A stretch of 64,000 nt of DNA from Levilactobacillus brevis (GTDB lineage: Bacteria > Bacillota > Bacilli > Lactobacillales > Lactobacillaceae): NCBI GenBank assembly GCA_003666485.1, contig CP032931.1:2294001-2358000 (forward strand), read 5' to 3'. How positions within the stretch are numbered: position 1 is the stretch's first letter; the number at the start of each line of letters is the position of its first letter. This document shows positions 46,285 through 57,624 of this stretch, piece after piece. Under the pieces are notes generated by a model that was not told the DNA's origin, ran no database searches, and saw nothing but the letters and a program-made list of their open reading frames with translations. The position numbers were made by a program, and so were the translations under genes.

Positions 46285-47329
46285 GATAGACCCCCTGTAA
46301 GTCTTGATACATTGGCAACAGTAAGCTGAGATAGGCGCCCACAATCAAGAGTGCCACTACGCCCAATAACACCGGCTGAACCAACGCGAGGCCCCGTTCC
46401 AGCCGGCGCACCAACTCACGGTATTGGAGTTGGCTAAAGGCCTGTAGCTCCCGGGCCAACTGTGGCGGTGTACTACCTTTGCTGAGAAAGACTACCACTT
46501 GACTGGGAATAAAGTCCTGGCGACGTAACCAGCCAACCGGTGAGCGGCCCACCGTCAATTGGCGCGTGAGCACCTCGGCCAGTTGGTACAGCAAGGCCCG
46601 TTCTGGTAGCTGATGTAAGATAGTCAGCATTTGCTTCACGCTCAACCCACTGCGGATCAACTGGCTCAGATTGGCCGTCAGGTAGTATCCATAGTATGCC
46701 CGCAAAATCGGCCCCACCAACGGCAGCCGTAAATACAGGCTGGCCAAGCGCAGACTCGGCTGTCGCCGCCACCATTTGGCGCCAGTCACCACACCCAGAC
46801 CCCCTAACCCCAGACCACCCAGCCAGAGATATTGCCGCCAAGCCCCCGTCACCGGCACACTGGGCGCTAGGCCTTGCTGGAGCTGTGGTAAGATTCCCAC
46901 CTGCAGGGTCGCAAATAAGCCGATCATCCCCAGGAATAACCCCACCGGATACGCCAGCAGCTGCCGCAATTTTTGCCGTTGTGTTGCCAGTAGGCGCAAG
47001 AAACTAGCCGCCTCTGCCAGTGCCGGTCCCAAGTCGCCATACGTGGTCGTCAACCGCAGCTGAAAGCACACGTTGGCCTGTAGGTGCGGCGTTAGCAAGT
47101 CGACCAGAGCCTCGCCGTTTTGTAATCCGGCCTCGACGCCTTGCAGATCAGCGGGAAAGCGGCCATCGACCGTACGGAGAAAAGTGACTGCCTGTTGCAG
47201 TGAAAACCCACTGGCCAGTTGATCGGCCAATAGTTGGCAAAACCGAGCCTGGGTCGCCAGCGACCACTTACCCGAATTGAAATTGCTGCGCCGTTGCCGT
47301 AGAGATTTGATGGGTGCGAACTGCTTCAT
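46277..47329 (-). CDS. comGB: ComGB, polytopic membrane platform of the competence pilus
   Basis: 350 residues of the PilC/GspF family. It has the two cytoplasmic GspF repeats (LADQLASGFSLQQAVTFL, LIRSGLSVKQMLTILHQLP) and three hydrophobic segments, the last near the C-terminus. It anchors pilus assembly in the membrane. The start overlaps the end of comGA by about 60 bases; no internal start with a better site is seen. Confidence 0.9.
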   Translation of the reverse strand: MKQFAPIKSLRQRRSNFNSGKWSLATQARFCQLLADQLASGFSLQQAVTFLRTVDGRFPADLQGVEAGLQNGEALVDLLTPHLQANVCFQLRLTTTYGDLGPALAEAASFLRLLATQRQKLRQLLAYPVGLFLGMIGLFATLQVGILPQLQQGLAPSVPVTGAWRQYLWLGGLGLGGLGVVTGAKWWRRQPSLRLASLYLRLPLVGPILRAYYGYYLTANLSQLIRSGLSVKQMLTILHQLPERALLYQLAEVLTRQLTVGRSPVGWLRRQDFIPSQVVVFLSKGSTPPQLARELQAFSQLQYRELVRRLERGLALVQPVLLGVVALLIVGAYLSLLLPMYQDLQGVYHD

Positions 47330-48227
47330 CAAGATTTTGCTGCCACCTTTCCGTCATTTGTGTGGTCGTCCATAACTGTTCACCGTGTAACAGGTCTAAT
47401 AACACCGCCGGGCCACCCGCCAAGCGTGGCAATAATCGCTGGTAACAGCTGGCGGTCAGGACCTGGCGTAACTGCTGATTGGCCACGCCCAGGTCTTGCA
47501 AGCGGCTGATGGCGCCCGCGGCGTGTTGGGCGTGGACCGTGCTCAGGACCAAGTGGCCACTGAGTGCCGCCCGAATCGCCGCTTGGGCCGTGGCGGCATC
47601 ACGAATCTCACCAACAATAAAGACATCCGGACGATGCCGCAAGCCGACCTTGATCAACGCCTCATAGGTCATCCCCGCGGCCGGATTCACCTGCAACTGC
47701 ATGAACCGCGGTTCCTTGATTTCAACCGGGTCCTCCACGGTCAAGACCACTGCCGTCTCGCTTAACTGACTGGCGATGTTGTAAAGCGTCGTGGTCTTCC
47801 CTGCTCCCGTCGGCCCGGCCAGTAAGACCAACCCCCGCCGACTGGCAACCTGCTGAAGCTGGCGTTCCTGGGCGGGCACCAAATAGGCACTAGCCGTGAG
47901 CGCATACGGATAGATCAACCGCAGCACCAGTGATTCGCGGTTGGCAAAGTCCCCAACCGTTGAGAACCGCAGCTCAATGGGCACGTCCCCCGGCCAGGTC
48001 ATAGCTCCCACTTGCGGTCGTCGGCTTTCACTGACCGTCATGTTCGCGTGAAATTTGAAATAGCTGATGACCTGTTGCCCGCGAACAAATGGCAGCGTCC
48101 GCCACGCCACCAGCCCAGTCGCATGGCGCAGACGAATCTGATAGGTCTTGGCTTGAGGCAAAATGTAGACGTCGCTGGCCCGTTGCGCAATCGCCGCAGC
48201 CAGCAACTCGTTGATGATGGTTTGCAA
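47268..48227 (-). CDS. comGA: ComGA, competence pilus assembly ATPase
   Basis: 319 residues of the secretion ATPase family. Walker A LLAGPTGAGKTTTLYN, Asp box VVLTVEDPVEIKE, Walker B RPDVFIVGEIRD, His box SGHLVLSTVHAQ. It powers extension of the ComGC pilus. The start is a TTG with GAGGAGGG ahead. First gene of a tightly overlapping comGA-GB-GC-GD-GE-GF-GG operon; all seven are intact, so DNA uptake machinery may be functional. No clear ComX/SigH box is seen upstream. Confidence 0.95.
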   Translation of the reverse strand: MQTIINELLAAAIAQRASDVYILPQAKTYQIRLRHATGLVAWRTLPFVRGQQVISYFKFHANMTVSESRRPQVGAMTWPGDVPIELRFSTVGDFANRESLVLRLIYPYALTASAYLVPAQERQLQQVASRRGLVLLAGPTGAGKTTTLYNIASQLSETAVVLTVEDPVEIKEPRFMQLQVNPAAGMTYEALIKVGLRHRPDVFIVGEIRDAATAQAAIRAALSGHLVLSTVHAQHAAGAISRLQDLGVANQQLRQVLTASCYQRLLPRLAGGPAVLLDLLHGEQLWTTTQMTERWQQNLDEAVRTHQISTATAQQFQFG

Positions 48228-48297
48228 GAGTCACCCTCCTCATTTAGTCGCTTTAAGTTAACTACGCCAAAAGGTGGTGGATTTTTTTATTTTTTGC

Positions 48298-48330
48298 GAA
48301 AAAAAAGAAGACCCCCGTAGGAATCTTCTT
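48298..48330 (-). terminator. Terminator after yebC
   Basis: GAAGA and TCTTC pair across a 12-base spacer, followed by eight Ts on the minus strand. It isolates the comG operon from yebC. Confidence 0.75.
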
Positions 48331-48337
48331 TCAGAAT

Positions 48338-49078
48338 TTAGTCTTCAACGTTTTCTGGCAAAACGGCTGCTTCGTAAATATCGGAAACATCGTCATTGTC
48401 TTCCAACTCGTCGATTAAACCTTGGTATTGAGAAGCCTTGGCTTCTGGCACTTCAGTCGTGTTTTGTGGGAACATCCGAACTTCAGCAGTGTCGAGCTTG
48501 TAGCCCTTATCTTGTAAGGCGTCCCGGACTGCAACTTCACTCGAAGGATCCGTGTAAATCTTGAACTCTTCGTCCGTGGTTTCCATGTCGTCCGCCCCGG
48601 CGTCTAAAGCATCCATCAACATCGTATCTTCATCCGTATCCAAGCCGTCACGCAGGATAACAATGTATCCCTTACGATCAAACATGTATGAAACGGAACC
48701 CGCTGCACCTAGTGAGCCACCATGATGCGTGAAGGCAGAACGCACAGCCGCAGCCGTCCGGTTCTTGTTATCCGTTAAGGCAGCAACCATGATCGCTGTC
48801 CCGGCTGGACCGTAGCCTTCGTAGGTGATTTCTTCGAACTTGGCGCCACCAACACCAGAGGCCTTGTCTAAAGCCCGCTTGATGTTTTCCTTAGGCATGT
48901 TAGCTGCCCGCGCCTTGTCCATTTCCAAACGAAGTTGAGGGTTACCGTCGGGATCAGGACCACCTGCTTTTGCAGCTTGGTACAAATCACGTGAGATTTT
49001 TTGGAAGATTTTTCCACGTTTTGCATCCTGAGCATTTTTCCGGCCCTGGATGTTATGCCATTTAGAATGTCCTGACAT
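48338..49078 (-). CDS. YebC/PmpR family translation/transcription factor
   Basis: 246 residues, standard length. Starts [20 protein letters not shown], the family hallmark, and contains [19 protein letters not shown] and the acidic C-terminal domains. Known members bind promoters (PmpR) or the ribosome to relieve stalling at proline runs (YebC type). Which role applies cannot be told. Adjacent to comG with its own terminator. Confidence 0.95.
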   Translation of the reverse strand: MSGHSKWHNIQGRKNAQDAKRGKIFQKISRDLYQAAKAGGPDPDGNPQLRLEMDKARAANMPKENIKRALDKASGVGGAKFEEITYEGYGPAGTAIMVAALTDNKNRTAAAVRSAFTHHGGSLGAAGSVSYMFDRKGYIVILRDGLDTDEDTMLMDALDAGADDMETTDEEFKIYTDPSSEVAVRDALQDKGYKLDTAEVRMFPQNTTEVPEAKASQYQGLIDELEDNDDVSDIYEAAVLPENVED

Positions 49079-49297
49079 CGTAACTCCTCTTTTCTAAAAT
49101 TTTATTAGATATCCGTTCCGTATAAAACAGACACTGTTCATATTAGCACTTACTCCCGTTGTGTTCAATTGCCTAGCTCATTTATTCTATATTCAATAAA
49201 AAATGTATAAAATACACACCAATTTGCTTTAGATCGGGCAATTACTACTGAATATTCGAATAATTTATGTATAAAAACTGATTTTTCAAAATAAATC

Positions 49298-49326
49298 TTG
49301 TATAAATAAACGAAACCAGCTATAAT
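49298..49326 (+). promoter_or_regulatory. Promoter of the amino-acid ABC transporter operon
   Basis: TTGTAT (49298-49303), 17-bp spacer, TATAAT (49321-49326); AT-rich sequence upstream with a GAATATTC palindrome near 49250. Confidence 0.75.
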
Positions 49327-49361
49327 CAAGGGCAACAACAAAAATATTGAGGAGCTTTTAT

Positions 49362-50840
49362 ATGAAAAAGAGATTGGTATTATTCCTTGCTCTGATGTTG
49401 ACGTTGGTCACGGGTGTTGCCACCATGACCACCACGACGGCCAATGCCGCCAGCGACAACTCACTTGCCAAGGTCCAAAAGAAGGGGACGCTGGTCATGG
49501 GGACCTCGCCCGATTACCCACCTTACGAATTCCAAGCCACGGTCCACGGCAAGACCAAGATCGTCGGCATGGACGTTGCCGTTGGGGAAAAGATTGCCAA
49601 GGACTTGGGCGTCAAGCTTGAGGTCAAGTCCATGTCCTTTGATTCCTTATTAGTCGCCCTGCAAACAGGCAAGGTCGACATGGTCATCTCCGGGATGAAC
49701 CCGACGCCCGCACGGCGGAAGAACGTCGACTTCACCCACACCTACTACCAAGGTGGCTACAGTATTGTCATCAACAAGAGTGACAAGGGCATCTATAAGG
49801 ACAAGGATTCTTTCGTGGGCAAGACCATCGGTGCACAGACCGGGTCAACCATGTACAATGAATCTAAGAAACAAACCAGCGGCACGACCGTGAAAGGCAT
49901 GACCTCCGTGTCCGACCTGATCTTAGCGCTGCAAAGCCACAAGATCCAAGGGGTCGCTATGGAAAAGCCATCCGCGCAAGCCTACGTGGCTAACAACAAG
50001 GAATTAGCTGCCATCCCTAGTAACTTTGATTTAAGTGCTTCTGACACCAGCGCTTCCGCCGCCTTTGCCAAGGGGTCTACATCTTTGGTCAAGGCCGCCA
50101 ACAAGTCCGTCGACCAGATCAAGAAGCAAGACTTGGTCAACAAGGACTACCTGCCCGCTGCTGGGAAATATTTAAAGACCAACACCGTTAACACCAGCAT
50201 GCTCCATTACTGGAAAGCCTTCCTGACCGGGGTTGAATACACCCTGATCATCACGGTCTGCTCCGTCTTCTTCGGGTTCATCTTAGGGGTCCTCTTATCC
50301 CTTGCCCGGATGGCTCGCGGTGGCGTCTTCAAGACTGCCCTGCGGTGGTTAGCCACGGCCTACGTTGAATTTATTCGGGGCACGCCAATGATGGTCCAAG
50401 TTATGTTCGTTTACTTTGGCTTAGGTCTCATCGTTAACCTACCAGCCCTGACATCTGGGATTATCGCCATCTCCCTGAACTCCGGTGCCTACATCGCCGA
50501 ATACATTCGGGGTGGGATCAACTCCGTGGACGACGGCCAAACCGAAGCCGCTCGTTCCTTAGGGATGTCCAGTGGCGCTACCATGCGTTACGTAGTCTTA
50601 CCACAAGCCTTGAAGAATATCTGGCCATCACTCGGAAACGAATTCATTACACTGATCAAGGACAGTTCCATCGTCTCCATCATTGGGGTCTCCGAACTGA
50701 TCTTCCAAAGCAACATTGTGCGGTCTGACACCTACCGGGGAGTTGCCCCAATCGCCGTCATCATGGTCATTTACTTCGTCTTGACCTTCACGGCGTCTCG
50801 TCTACTGAACTACTTCGAAAGGAGAATGCAACATGACTAA
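49362..50840 (+). CDS. Amino-acid ABC transporter, fused substrate-binding and permease protein
   Basis: 492 residues from the ATG at 49362 (GAGGAG ahead). Signal peptide ([20 protein letters not shown]), a family 3 solute-binding domain (about 30-265, with [17 protein letters not shown] and [22 protein letters not shown]), then a permease domain with about five helices and the EAA loop [20 protein letters not shown]. This GlnPH-like fusion displays the receptor on the outer face. Probably takes up polar amino acids such as Gln, Glu or Asn. Overlaps the ATPase gene by eight bases. Confidence 0.94.
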   Translation: MKKRLVLFLALMLTLVTGVATMTTTTANAASDNSLAKVQKKGTLVMGTSPDYPPYEFQATVHGKTKIVGMDVAVGEKIAKDLGVKLEVKSMSFDSLLVALQTGKVDMVISGMNPTPARRKNVDFTHTYYQGGYSIVINKSDKGIYKDKDSFVGKTIGAQTGSTMYNESKKQTSGTTVKGMTSVSDLILALQSHKIQGVAMEKPSAQAYVANNKELAAIPSNFDLSASDTSASAAFAKGSTSLVKAANKSVDQIKKQDLVNKDYLPAAGKYLKTNTVNTSMLHYWKAFLTGVEYTLIITVCSVFFGFILGVLLSLARMARGGVFKTALRWLATAYVEFIRGTPMMVQVMFVYFGLGLIVNLPALTSGIIAISLNSGAYIAEYIRGGINSVDDGQTEAARSLGMSSGATMRYVVLPQALKNIWPSLGNEFITLIKDSSIVSIIGVSELIFQSNIVRSDTYRGVAPIAVIMVIYFVLTFTASRLLNYFERRMQHD

Positions 50841-51573
50841 ACCCATTATTGAGGTTAAAAATCTCGCCAAGCATTTCGGCGACAACCAAGTGTTAAAAGA
50901 TATCACGGAACAAGTCGATCCTGGGCAAGTCATCGTCGTCATTGGCCCTTCTGGTGGTGGGAAGTCCACCTTCCTCCGCTGCCTGAACCTCTTGGAACAC
51001 CCATCCAGTGGTGAAGTCGACTTTGCCGGCGAGAACCTGACTACCTTGGATGACAAGCGCGTCAACGAACTGCGGGAACAAATGGGGATGGTCTTTCAAG
51101 GCTTCAACCTCTTCCCGAACATGACGGTGCTGGAAAACATCAAACTGGCCCCGATGAAGGTCAAGCACGTCGATGACGCCACGGCAACCAAGCAGGCTCA
51201 CGAGCTCTTGAAGCAAGTCAACTTGGACGACCACGCCGACGCCTTCCCAGCCAGTCTCTCCGGTGGCCAAGCACAACGGGTCGCCATTGCGCGGGCCCTG
51301 GCGATGGATCCCAAGGTCATGCTGTTCGACGAACCCACGTCAGCCTTGGACCCTGAAATGGTCGGTGAAGTCTTAAACGTTATGCAAGAACTTGCCAAAC
51401 AAGGCATGACCATGGTCGTGGTCACCCACGAAATGGGCTTTGCCAAGTCCGTCGCCGACCGCGTCTGGTTCATGGCCGACGGTTACATCCAGGAAAACAA
51501 CACCCCGGATGAGTTCTTCAGCAATCCCCAAACGGACCGGGCCAAAGACTTTCTGTCAAAGATTTTAATGTAA
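50833..51573 (+). CDS. Amino-acid ABC transporter ATP-binding protein (GlnQ type)
   Basis: 246 residues. Walker [12 protein letters not shown]-loop [10 protein letters not shown], signature [15 protein letters not shown], Walker [14 protein letters not shown]-loop VVVTHEM. It hydrolyses ATP for the fused receptor-permease in front. Followed at once by a strong terminator. Confidence 0.96.
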   Translation: MTKPIIEVKNLAKHFGDNQVLKDITEQVDPGQVIVVIGPSGGGKSTFLRCLNLLEHPSSGEVDFAGENLTTLDDKRVNELREQMGMVFQGFNLFPNMTVLENIKLAPMKVKHVDDATATKQAHELLKQVNLDDHADAFPASLSGGQAQRVAIARALAMDPKVMLFDEPTSALDPEMVGEVLNVMQELAKQGMTMVVVTHEMGFAKSVADRVWFMADGYIQENNTPDEFFSNPQTDRAKDFLSKILM

Positions 51574-51587
51574 TGAACTACCCATCA

Positions 51588-51637
51588 CAACAAAATGGTC
51601 TCACTGTCATCGATGATGATAGTGAGACCATTTTTGG
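51588..51637 (+). terminator. Terminator after the ABC operon
   Basis: AAAATGGTCTCACT pairs perfectly with AGTGAGACCATTTT around a loop containing ATCGATGAT; T run follows. Confidence 0.92.
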
Positions 51638-51834
51638 GTTTAATCCTAAAAGTCGTCGGTGCAAGAACCCCTGCTAACACCTAGCTGACGGGGATTGTGG
51701 CCATTAACTTAGTCCACACCCATCGCCTGCGTTAGCCAGAGAATCTGGTTACGTCACCCCCACGAAGCTAGCAAGAACCTCACTGGAATGGCAACGTTTA
51801 ATGACTATTGCTGATACGCGGCAGTTCACCGCTT

Positions 51835-54800
51835 TTATTGATGACGACGCTTCCGCAAACCAGCTATGCCTAACCCACCAAACAAGATGCCCAAGACCGT
51901 CCACCAAGTTGTAGGCGTTTCGTTGGTCTGTGGCAAGTTCGTGGCATGTTCATCCGTCAGGGACGCCTTAACCGCATCTGAGCGGCGACCGGATACCTTG
52001 GCTACCTTCGCCGCTTGAATCATCGCGCCATCACCGCCTCGTTTTAAGGTTGTCGTAGCTGTCGCTGGTTTGCCTGCAGGTGAATCTGGCTGAATGACAG
52101 CGCCAATACCGCCAGTCCGGCGCTTTAGGATGCCCTGTGCGCTACGCTTGGCCTGAATGTCAATCGTGGCGCCAGCGCCCTTCTTAACACCTTTGTCATT
52201 CGTGACGTGGTCAACGTCTGGGGCCGGATCAGTCGGGTCAACTGGGTCAGTCGGATCTGTTGGATCAGGTGTGCTTGGCTCAGTTGGGTCAGTCACATCC
52301 GGCGTACTTGGATCAGTGGTTGACCCACCGCCACCGGTCGTTGGTGCCACCACGTGTAAGGTGACTGTTTGTGTGACCCCATCATAAGTCAACGTCACCG
52401 GATAATCGCCGGCCTGGGTCAGGTCTGCCGTCCCCAGGTTCAGGGTGATCTCACTGGCAGAAACTGGCAACGCATTTGTATCAGTGGCAACCGCCTTAAA
52501 ATTAACAACCGTTGGTGTCGCACCGCCGACAGTCATGGTGTAATCACTGGCAATCAACGTTGCGGCGACCGGATTGATCGTTAATCCAGTGGGCAACGTT
52601 ATCGTGCTGACCTGATAATTCGGGTTCAACCCTTGTCTATTGACCACATACTGATACGTGCCAGCCGTTTCACCGAGTTGTCGGGTAATCGTTAGTCCTG
52701 AGTCAGTGACGACCTGATTAGCCATCGTCGTCGTTAAGGCGAACGCGGGATCCGTTGTACCGGCCGCCTTTTGGGTGTTGGGTACCGTGACGGTCAATTC
52801 CGCTGGCACAATCGTCAGAGTCGCCGTCGAGCCCAGCGAGCTCCAATCGAACAAATTACCAGCTGGTGTTTCCGCTAGTGTCCGTTCAATTGTAGCATCA
52901 TCGATCACGACCGCATACTCTCCCGCGTCGCTGGTACTACCCGAGCTAACATTCGGAATTATTTCCAAGTCCCCCGCCTTTAACGTGTAGACAAAGCCGT
53001 TACTAAACGTCACGGTATACCCCGTTCCGTCAAGCACGGGTGTCTGTCCATTGTAGGTGACCGTCGCACTTCCTGTCAGTTGGAAATTGGCTTGGCGCTT
53101 TTGCACCGTGATAATGGCCGTCGCTGATTCACCTTCGTAACTATAGGTGACTTGGTAGGTTCCTGGCGTCTGGGTCATGGTATCAGCCGTGACTGTCCGC
53201 CCATCCTCGTCAGTGACCGGCTGGCCGTCCATATCGGTAATCGTCACGGTAAAGTTGTCCCACTCGCTTTCAGGAATCGCCGTACCGTCCGTCATCGTTG
53301 CAGAAACAATGTTATCGCTAGGAGACCAGCTATCACCGTACCAAACCGTTGAATTGGCCACTTGAATCTTAGGGTCATTTAACACAACCTGGTACTGGCC
53401 ACTATACGTCAGGCCCGTACTGTCAGTCAGGGTCCAGTTAAACGTAAACGTGTTCACGCCATCAGGAATCGTAAACTGGCCATTGTTTTCAGTGACGCCA
53501 TTGGTCAAACCAGTCAGTTTCAGGTCAGCATTGGTTGCCGCCCCAATCTGAGTTGTAAATAAATCATCGATCGTTTTGAGTTGATTTCTGCTAGTGAAGA
53601 CCGTGACTGTCTGGTTGAGCGCCAAACTAGCGTTACCCGCGCCAACCGTTAGCGCATTGATTCGGTTGTAGCTAAAGGCATCAGTCCCCACCGCCGTGCT
53701 CGTGGGCACCTGAACACTCGTCAGCTGGTTGCCGAAGAAGGCTTCTTCACCAATTGTCGTGATAGCCGTCCCTGTTAAGTCAAGGTCACCAGCCAGCGCG
53801 TTGTAGGCAAAGGCATTATTGCCAATCGTCGCCAAGTTTGTGTTTAACTGTATCTTTTCTAAATGATTCCCCGCAAAAGCTAAATCTCCAATGGTCGTTA
53901 ACGTTGCGGGCAGCTGCAATGTCCCGGTGAGCCCCGCATATTCAAACGCGCCAGTCTCAATGGTCGTCAGCGCCGCCGCTTCACTAGTATCAACGGTAAG
54001 GAGCGCCGCGTCATACGTGAAGGCGTTGGCCCCAACCGTGACTAAGCTAGCAGGTAAATTGATGCTACTCAATGACGAGTTCGCCAGAAAAGCCTGACTG
54101 CCGATACTTACCAAGCTAGCGGGTAAGGTCACGTTATCCAATTGAGTATCATAAATAAAGGCCGAATTGCCAATCGTTTGCAGCTGACTGTCCGGGGCAA
54201 ACGTCACCAGGGTCAAGCCGCCGTTGGTATTGCCATCCGCATCTTTCGTCGTCATGGCCCCAAAGGCAAAATCACCGATGCTCCGCAAACTAGCGGGGAA
54301 GTCAACCTCCGTGATACCGCCATCATAGGTAAAAGCATAATTACCGATCGTTTGCAGACCGTTACCCAAGTTCAGAACGGCTAATGACGTATCCGCATTA
54401 AAGATGTTATCCCCGGCTTGGTAAGTTGAAAAGGCATAATCGCCAATTTGTTGGACACCATCCCCCAGAGTGACTGACACTAAGCCCGTGTCACCCGCAA
54501 AGGCGGCGGTCCCCATCGTCGTTAAGGTGGGGATGTTTAAGAGCGTTAAATTAGGATCCCCAGCAAAGGCCAAATCCCCAATCGACTGCAGTTGGGTAGC
54601 TTGACTGAAGTTGACGCTCGACAAATTTTCATTAAACTCAAAGGCACTCGGCCCAATCGTTTGGACGGTTTCCGGTAAACTCAGGTCGTAAATCCCCGTG
54701 CTCACAAAAGCGCCTTCGCCAATATTAGTCAGCGTATGGTTCTCACTAAGATCGACAACCTGAATATTATTCAGATAGCCAAACGCGTACGCCCCAATTG

Positions 54801-55701
54801 ACGTGATACCGTTTCCAATAACCAACGTTGCCATATTCTGCGTCAAACTCGGTTGGTTAAAGAACGCACCCTCACCAATTGCCGTCACGTTATGGCTCAC
54901 ACCGTTGGCATCAGTCATCGTTGTCGGAATCACCACGGTGCTCGGCAACACTTCCCCGGATAGGCCGGCTAAGGTCACCGTCCCATCAGCGTTATTCGTG
55001 AAGGTAAAGTCACTCTGGTCCGTTGCTGGCAACGTCGCTGCCATTGAGGTAAAGGATGCCGCCATGGCCATCACTGGTGCCCCACTGGTCGGCGTCGTTG
55101 TCTTGTCAGTGCTGGCCCCTGTACCAGACTGAGAGCCAAGTGATGTTGCGTCTACGGCCGATTGGGCTTGGTCATCAGCTAATGATGCTGATGCTTGGCT
55201 AGCTGGTGCGTCACTTTCTGCATTGACGGTCGGCGCATTGGTCGTTGCGTCGTCGTCCGCTGGCGCTGAGGATGTTGGCTCTTCAGGCTGACTGGAAGAT
55301 GTCTCTTCTGACGCGGCTGAGCTGTTCGTTGGCGCTGAACTCACAGAACCTTCCGTATCGGCATCAGTCTCCGCGGCGTGACTAGTTGCCGTTTCAGCCG
55401 CACCGTCCGCGTTCATGTCGCCAGCCGTAACGGAAGACCCACTCGCAGTTGAATTTCCAGCTGCCGCCACCGATTGTGCATTCGTGGTAACATTTTCACT
55501 CGTCGTCAATGCCACGCTCTTGGCCGTTGCACTTGCGTTTGTCGTTGTCCCCACTTGACTGCTGCTTGTACCCGCTGTGGTATCCGCATGAGCAATCTCC
55601 TGATCAGTCATCGCGCCAAGCCCCATCACAGCAACCGTAATCGCCGCGAAAACCCAGTGCTTGCCATCCTTGTACATTTTGTAATGCTGCTTCATTTGCA
55701 T
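51835..55701 (-). CDS. Large BspA-like leucine-rich-repeat cell-wall protein with LPQTN anchor
   Basis: 1288 residues. A KxYKxGKxW signal peptide (KMYKDGKHW, about 1-40, cleaved near AHAD) is followed by a Ser/Thr/Ala-rich stretch (about 41-210). About 20 BspA-type LRR_5 repeats (about 225-690; pattern TIGDYAFxxNxxLxxVxLP) come next, then several Ig-/MBG-like beta domains (about 700-1110), a Thr-Pro-Asp repeat spacer (TDPTEPSTPDPTDPT, about 1120-1160) and the C-terminal sorting signal LPQTNE (about 1256), helix and RRH tail. It should be linked to peptidoglycan by sortase and may bind host or partner surfaces. No gene follows closely. Named from architecture only. Confidence 0.92.
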   Translation of the reverse strand: MQMKQHYKMYKDGKHWVFAAITVAVMGLGAMTDQEIAHADTTAGTSSSQVGTTTNASATAKSVALTTSENVTTNAQSVAAAGNSTASGSSVTAGDMNADGAAETATSHAAETDADTEGSVSSAPTNSSAASEETSSSQPEEPTSSAPADDDATTNAPTVNAESDAPASQASASLADDQAQSAVDATSLGSQSGTGASTDKTTTPTSGAPVMAMAASFTSMAATLPATDQSDFTFTNNADGTVTLAGLSGEVLPSTVVIPTTMTDANGVSHNVTAIGEGAFFNQPSLTQNMATLVIGNGITSIGAYAFGYLNNIQVVDLSENHTLTNIGEGAFVSTGIYDLSLPETVQTIGPSAFEFNENLSSVNFSQATQLQSIGDLAFAGDPNLTLLNIPTLTTMGTAAFAGDTGLVSVTLGDGVQQIGDYAFSTYQAGDNIFNADTSLAVLNLGNGLQTIGNYAFTYDGGITEVDFPASLRSIGDFAFGAMTTKDADGNTNGGLTLVTFAPDSQLQTIGNSAFIYDTQLDNVTLPASLVSIGSQAFLANSSLSSINLPASLVTVGANAFTYDAALLTVDTSEAAALTTIETGAFEYAGLTGTLQLPATLTTIGDLAFAGNHLEKIQLNTNLATIGNNAFAYNALAGDLDLTGTAITTIGEEAFFGNQLTSVQVPTSTAVGTDAFSYNRINALTVGAGNASLALNQTVTVFTSRNQLKTIDDLFTTQIGAATNADLKLTGLTNGVTENNGQFTIPDGVNTFTFNWTLTDSTGLTYSGQYQVVLNDPKIQVANSTVWYGDSWSPSDNIVSATMTDGTAIPESEWDNFTVTITDMDGQPVTDEDGRTVTADTMTQTPGTYQVTYSYEGESATAIITVQKRQANFQLTGSATVTYNGQTPVLDGTGYTVTFSNGFVYTLKAGDLEIIPNVSSGSTSDAGEYAVVIDDATIERTLAETPAGNLFDWSSLGSTATLTIVPAELTVTVPNTQKAAGTTDPAFALTTTMANQVVTDSGLTITRQLGETAGTYQYVVNRQGLNPNYQVSTITLPTGLTINPVAATLIASDYTMTVGGATPTVVNFKAVATDTNALPVSASEITLNLGTADLTQAGDYPVTLTYDGVTQTVTLHVVAPTTGGGGSTTDPSTPDVTDPTEPSTPDPTDPTDPVDPTDPAPDVDHVTNDKGVKKGAGATIDIQAKRSAQGILKRRTGGIGAVIQPDSPAGKPATATTTLKRGGDGAMIQAAKVAKVSGRRSDAVKASLTDEHATNLPQTNETPTTWWTVLGILFGGLGIAGLRKRRHQ

Positions 55702-56063
55702 CGCTGCTTACCCCTCTCACAATTGGAGTTCTTTGTCCCCCAAAGCCTAGTGCTCATCAACTAAATGATTGTGTTATTACTGCCTCAACTTGTATTTTAG
55801 TGGCTCAACTGGTCGGTGCAACTAACTGCTATTTGTGACACCGAGTTAGCGCGCAATCCTTACCAATTCAACAATCATTTCTCACTAATGCGGTTCTAGT
55901 CATCAACAAATTAACGGATGCTTATTTTGTCGGCACAGTCACTGATTACCTGTCCTTACCCATAATGCAAATTGATGTTAGGGCTACTTTCTGGACCGAA
56001 TTTCACAATTATTTTAAACACTATGTCTACTTTTCACCTTGTTATATGCCGTTACTATAGCAT
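55702..56063. other. Upstream region of the BspA-like gene
   Basis: 362 bp, AT-rich. Contains the ribosome site (GAGAGGGG) and presumably the promoter, but no convincing -35/-10 pair. It ends at the left target site of IS 2. No gene seen. Confidence 0.6.
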
Positions 56064-56071
56064 ATTTTTAG

Positions 56072-57624
56072 GGGTCTAGAATTTTTGGTGTTGGAAAGTA
56101 TTTCCATTCCAAAAGTACTAGGCCCTTTTTGATAACAAAAAAAGGCATCTAAGCCTCCCTAGTGCTATGCTTTAAGCGACGAAACTCAAGATAAGCGGGG
56201 TAGGAATAGATGTCTCAACTGGATAATACACTTAAATTACTGGGAATTACAGACACAAACATTCAGGTGTTCGGTACTCGTGAGGAATTTCATGGTCGGG
56301 GCTCGGGTCGCAAAAAGTATTTGGTCATCCAGGCAGAGCTTACCTACACACTCAGGCGCTGTCCCAGCTGTGGATACAATACGTTGCACCCTAACGGACA
56401 CAAGCTCACTCATGTCCACATTGCAGGACCCATGGACCGGCCCGTAATTCTAGAGCTAAACAAGCAACGCTGGCGTTGTAGTAACTGCCATAGCACTTGT
56501 ACGGCCACCACTCCAGTGGTATCAACCAACCACGCCATCGGTCACGGACTAGCGACTCATGTGCTGAAGCTAGCCAGTAAATCACTCCCGGCTAAGACTA
56601 TCGCCAGTCTCACCGGTATTTCGACAAACTCAGTTCAGCGTATTTTGACGGCTAATATTCATCCACACGCGAGCCGCCGGTTACCGATTAATCTATGCTT
56701 TGATGAATTCCGTTCCACGCACGGCTCCATGTCGTTTATTTGCATTGACGCCGACACTCACAAATCAGTTAAAGTACTTAGCGACCGCCTTAATAGAACC
56801 ATCAAACAGTTCTTTCTTAGTCAGTACAGCACCGCAGAACGGACCGCGGTTCAACGCGTCATCATGGACATGAACGCCTCCTATCAGGCATTCGTGCACG
56901 AACTATTCCCTAACGCCGAACTCATTATTGATCGGTTCCACATTATTCAATTAATGGGCCGGACGATGGATACCATTCGCACTCAATGTTTAAAGCAACT
57001 CGACAAGCATTCGCGGGAATATAAAGTACTGAAATCACTATGGCGCCTATTCCACAAGGCCAACCCTGACGCACAAAAGAGCCGCTACCTCTTCGGCCTG
57101 AATGAGTACTTGACCGAACAGAACGCTATTGATATTGGAACCGATGCGTTTCCGGCCTTCAAAACAGCTTATGAAACCTACATCGATCTCCACGATGCTT
57201 TGATGGGGCGTCACGCTGATGAACTCAAGAATATCATCACTAACTATCAGCCTAACGGCACGCACCTAGATACGGCCATGCATACCCTACGAAAGAATCT
57301 TAATGGAGTAATTAACGCCGCCAAATCGTCCTACTCTAACGGACCGATAGAGGGCATCAACCGTAAGATCAAGGAGCTCAAACGTGCTTGTTATGGCTTA
57401 TCCAATCAGGCCAATATGTTCACACGCGTCTACCAGCTGATTGCCTAGATTATCTACCACAATAACGTCACGATGGTAGGCTTATTTGTTATGCCTTCAA
57501 GTACGATATTCAGACAACACACCAGATTAAACGCCGCAACTAATAAAACAACAAAAAAGATCTCCCACACGAGGAGATCTCCAAAGGATAGAAACTATCC
57601 TTCAACACCATTTGACAAACTTCC
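56072..57624 (+). mobile_element. ISL3-family insertion sequence 2 (complete, 1553 bp)
   Basis: Inverted repeats GGGTCTAGAATTTTTGGTG (left) and GGAAGTTTGTCAAATGGTG (right, read inwards), aligned on GGTGTTG at the same offset as in IS 1. An exact 8-bp target duplication ATTTTTAG flanks it (56064-56071 and 57625-57632). One transposase gene and a GATCTCC/GGAGATC terminator near 57560-57585 are inside. Confidence 0.95.
56210..57448 (+). CDS. ISL3 family transposase (IS 2)
   Basis: 412 residues, full length. Zinc ribbon CPSCGYNT ... CSNCHS, helix-turn-helix [22 protein letters not shown] core [31 protein letters not shown] and [17 protein letters not shown]. Clearly different in sequence from the IS 1 transposase, so a separate ISL3 subgroup. 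No frameshift or stop. Confidence 0.95.
   Translation: MSQLDNTLKLLGITDTNIQVFGTREEFHGRGSGRKKYLVIQAELTYTLRRCPSCGYNTLHPNGHKLTHVHIAGPMDRPVILELNKQRWRCSNCHSTCTATTPVVSTNHAIGHGLATHVLKLASKSLPAKTIASLTGISTNSVQRILTANIHPHASRRLPINLCFDEFRSTHGSMSFICIDADTHKSVKVLSDRLNRTIKQFFLSQYSTAERTAVQRVIMDMNASYQAFVHELFPNAELIIDRFHIIQLMGRTMDTIRTQCLKQLDKHSREYKVLKSLWRLFHKANPDAQKSRYLFGLNEYLTEQNAIDIGTDAFPAFKTAYETYIDLHDALMGRHADELKNIITNYQPNGTHLDTAMHTLRKNLNGVINAAKSSYSNGPIEGINRKIKELKRACYGLSNQANMFTRVYQLIA

Noticed and set aside
52157-55132. Plus-strand ORFs across the BspA-like gene
   Set aside because: They are mirror readings of its repeats and of the Thr-Pro-Asp spacer, without ribosome sites.
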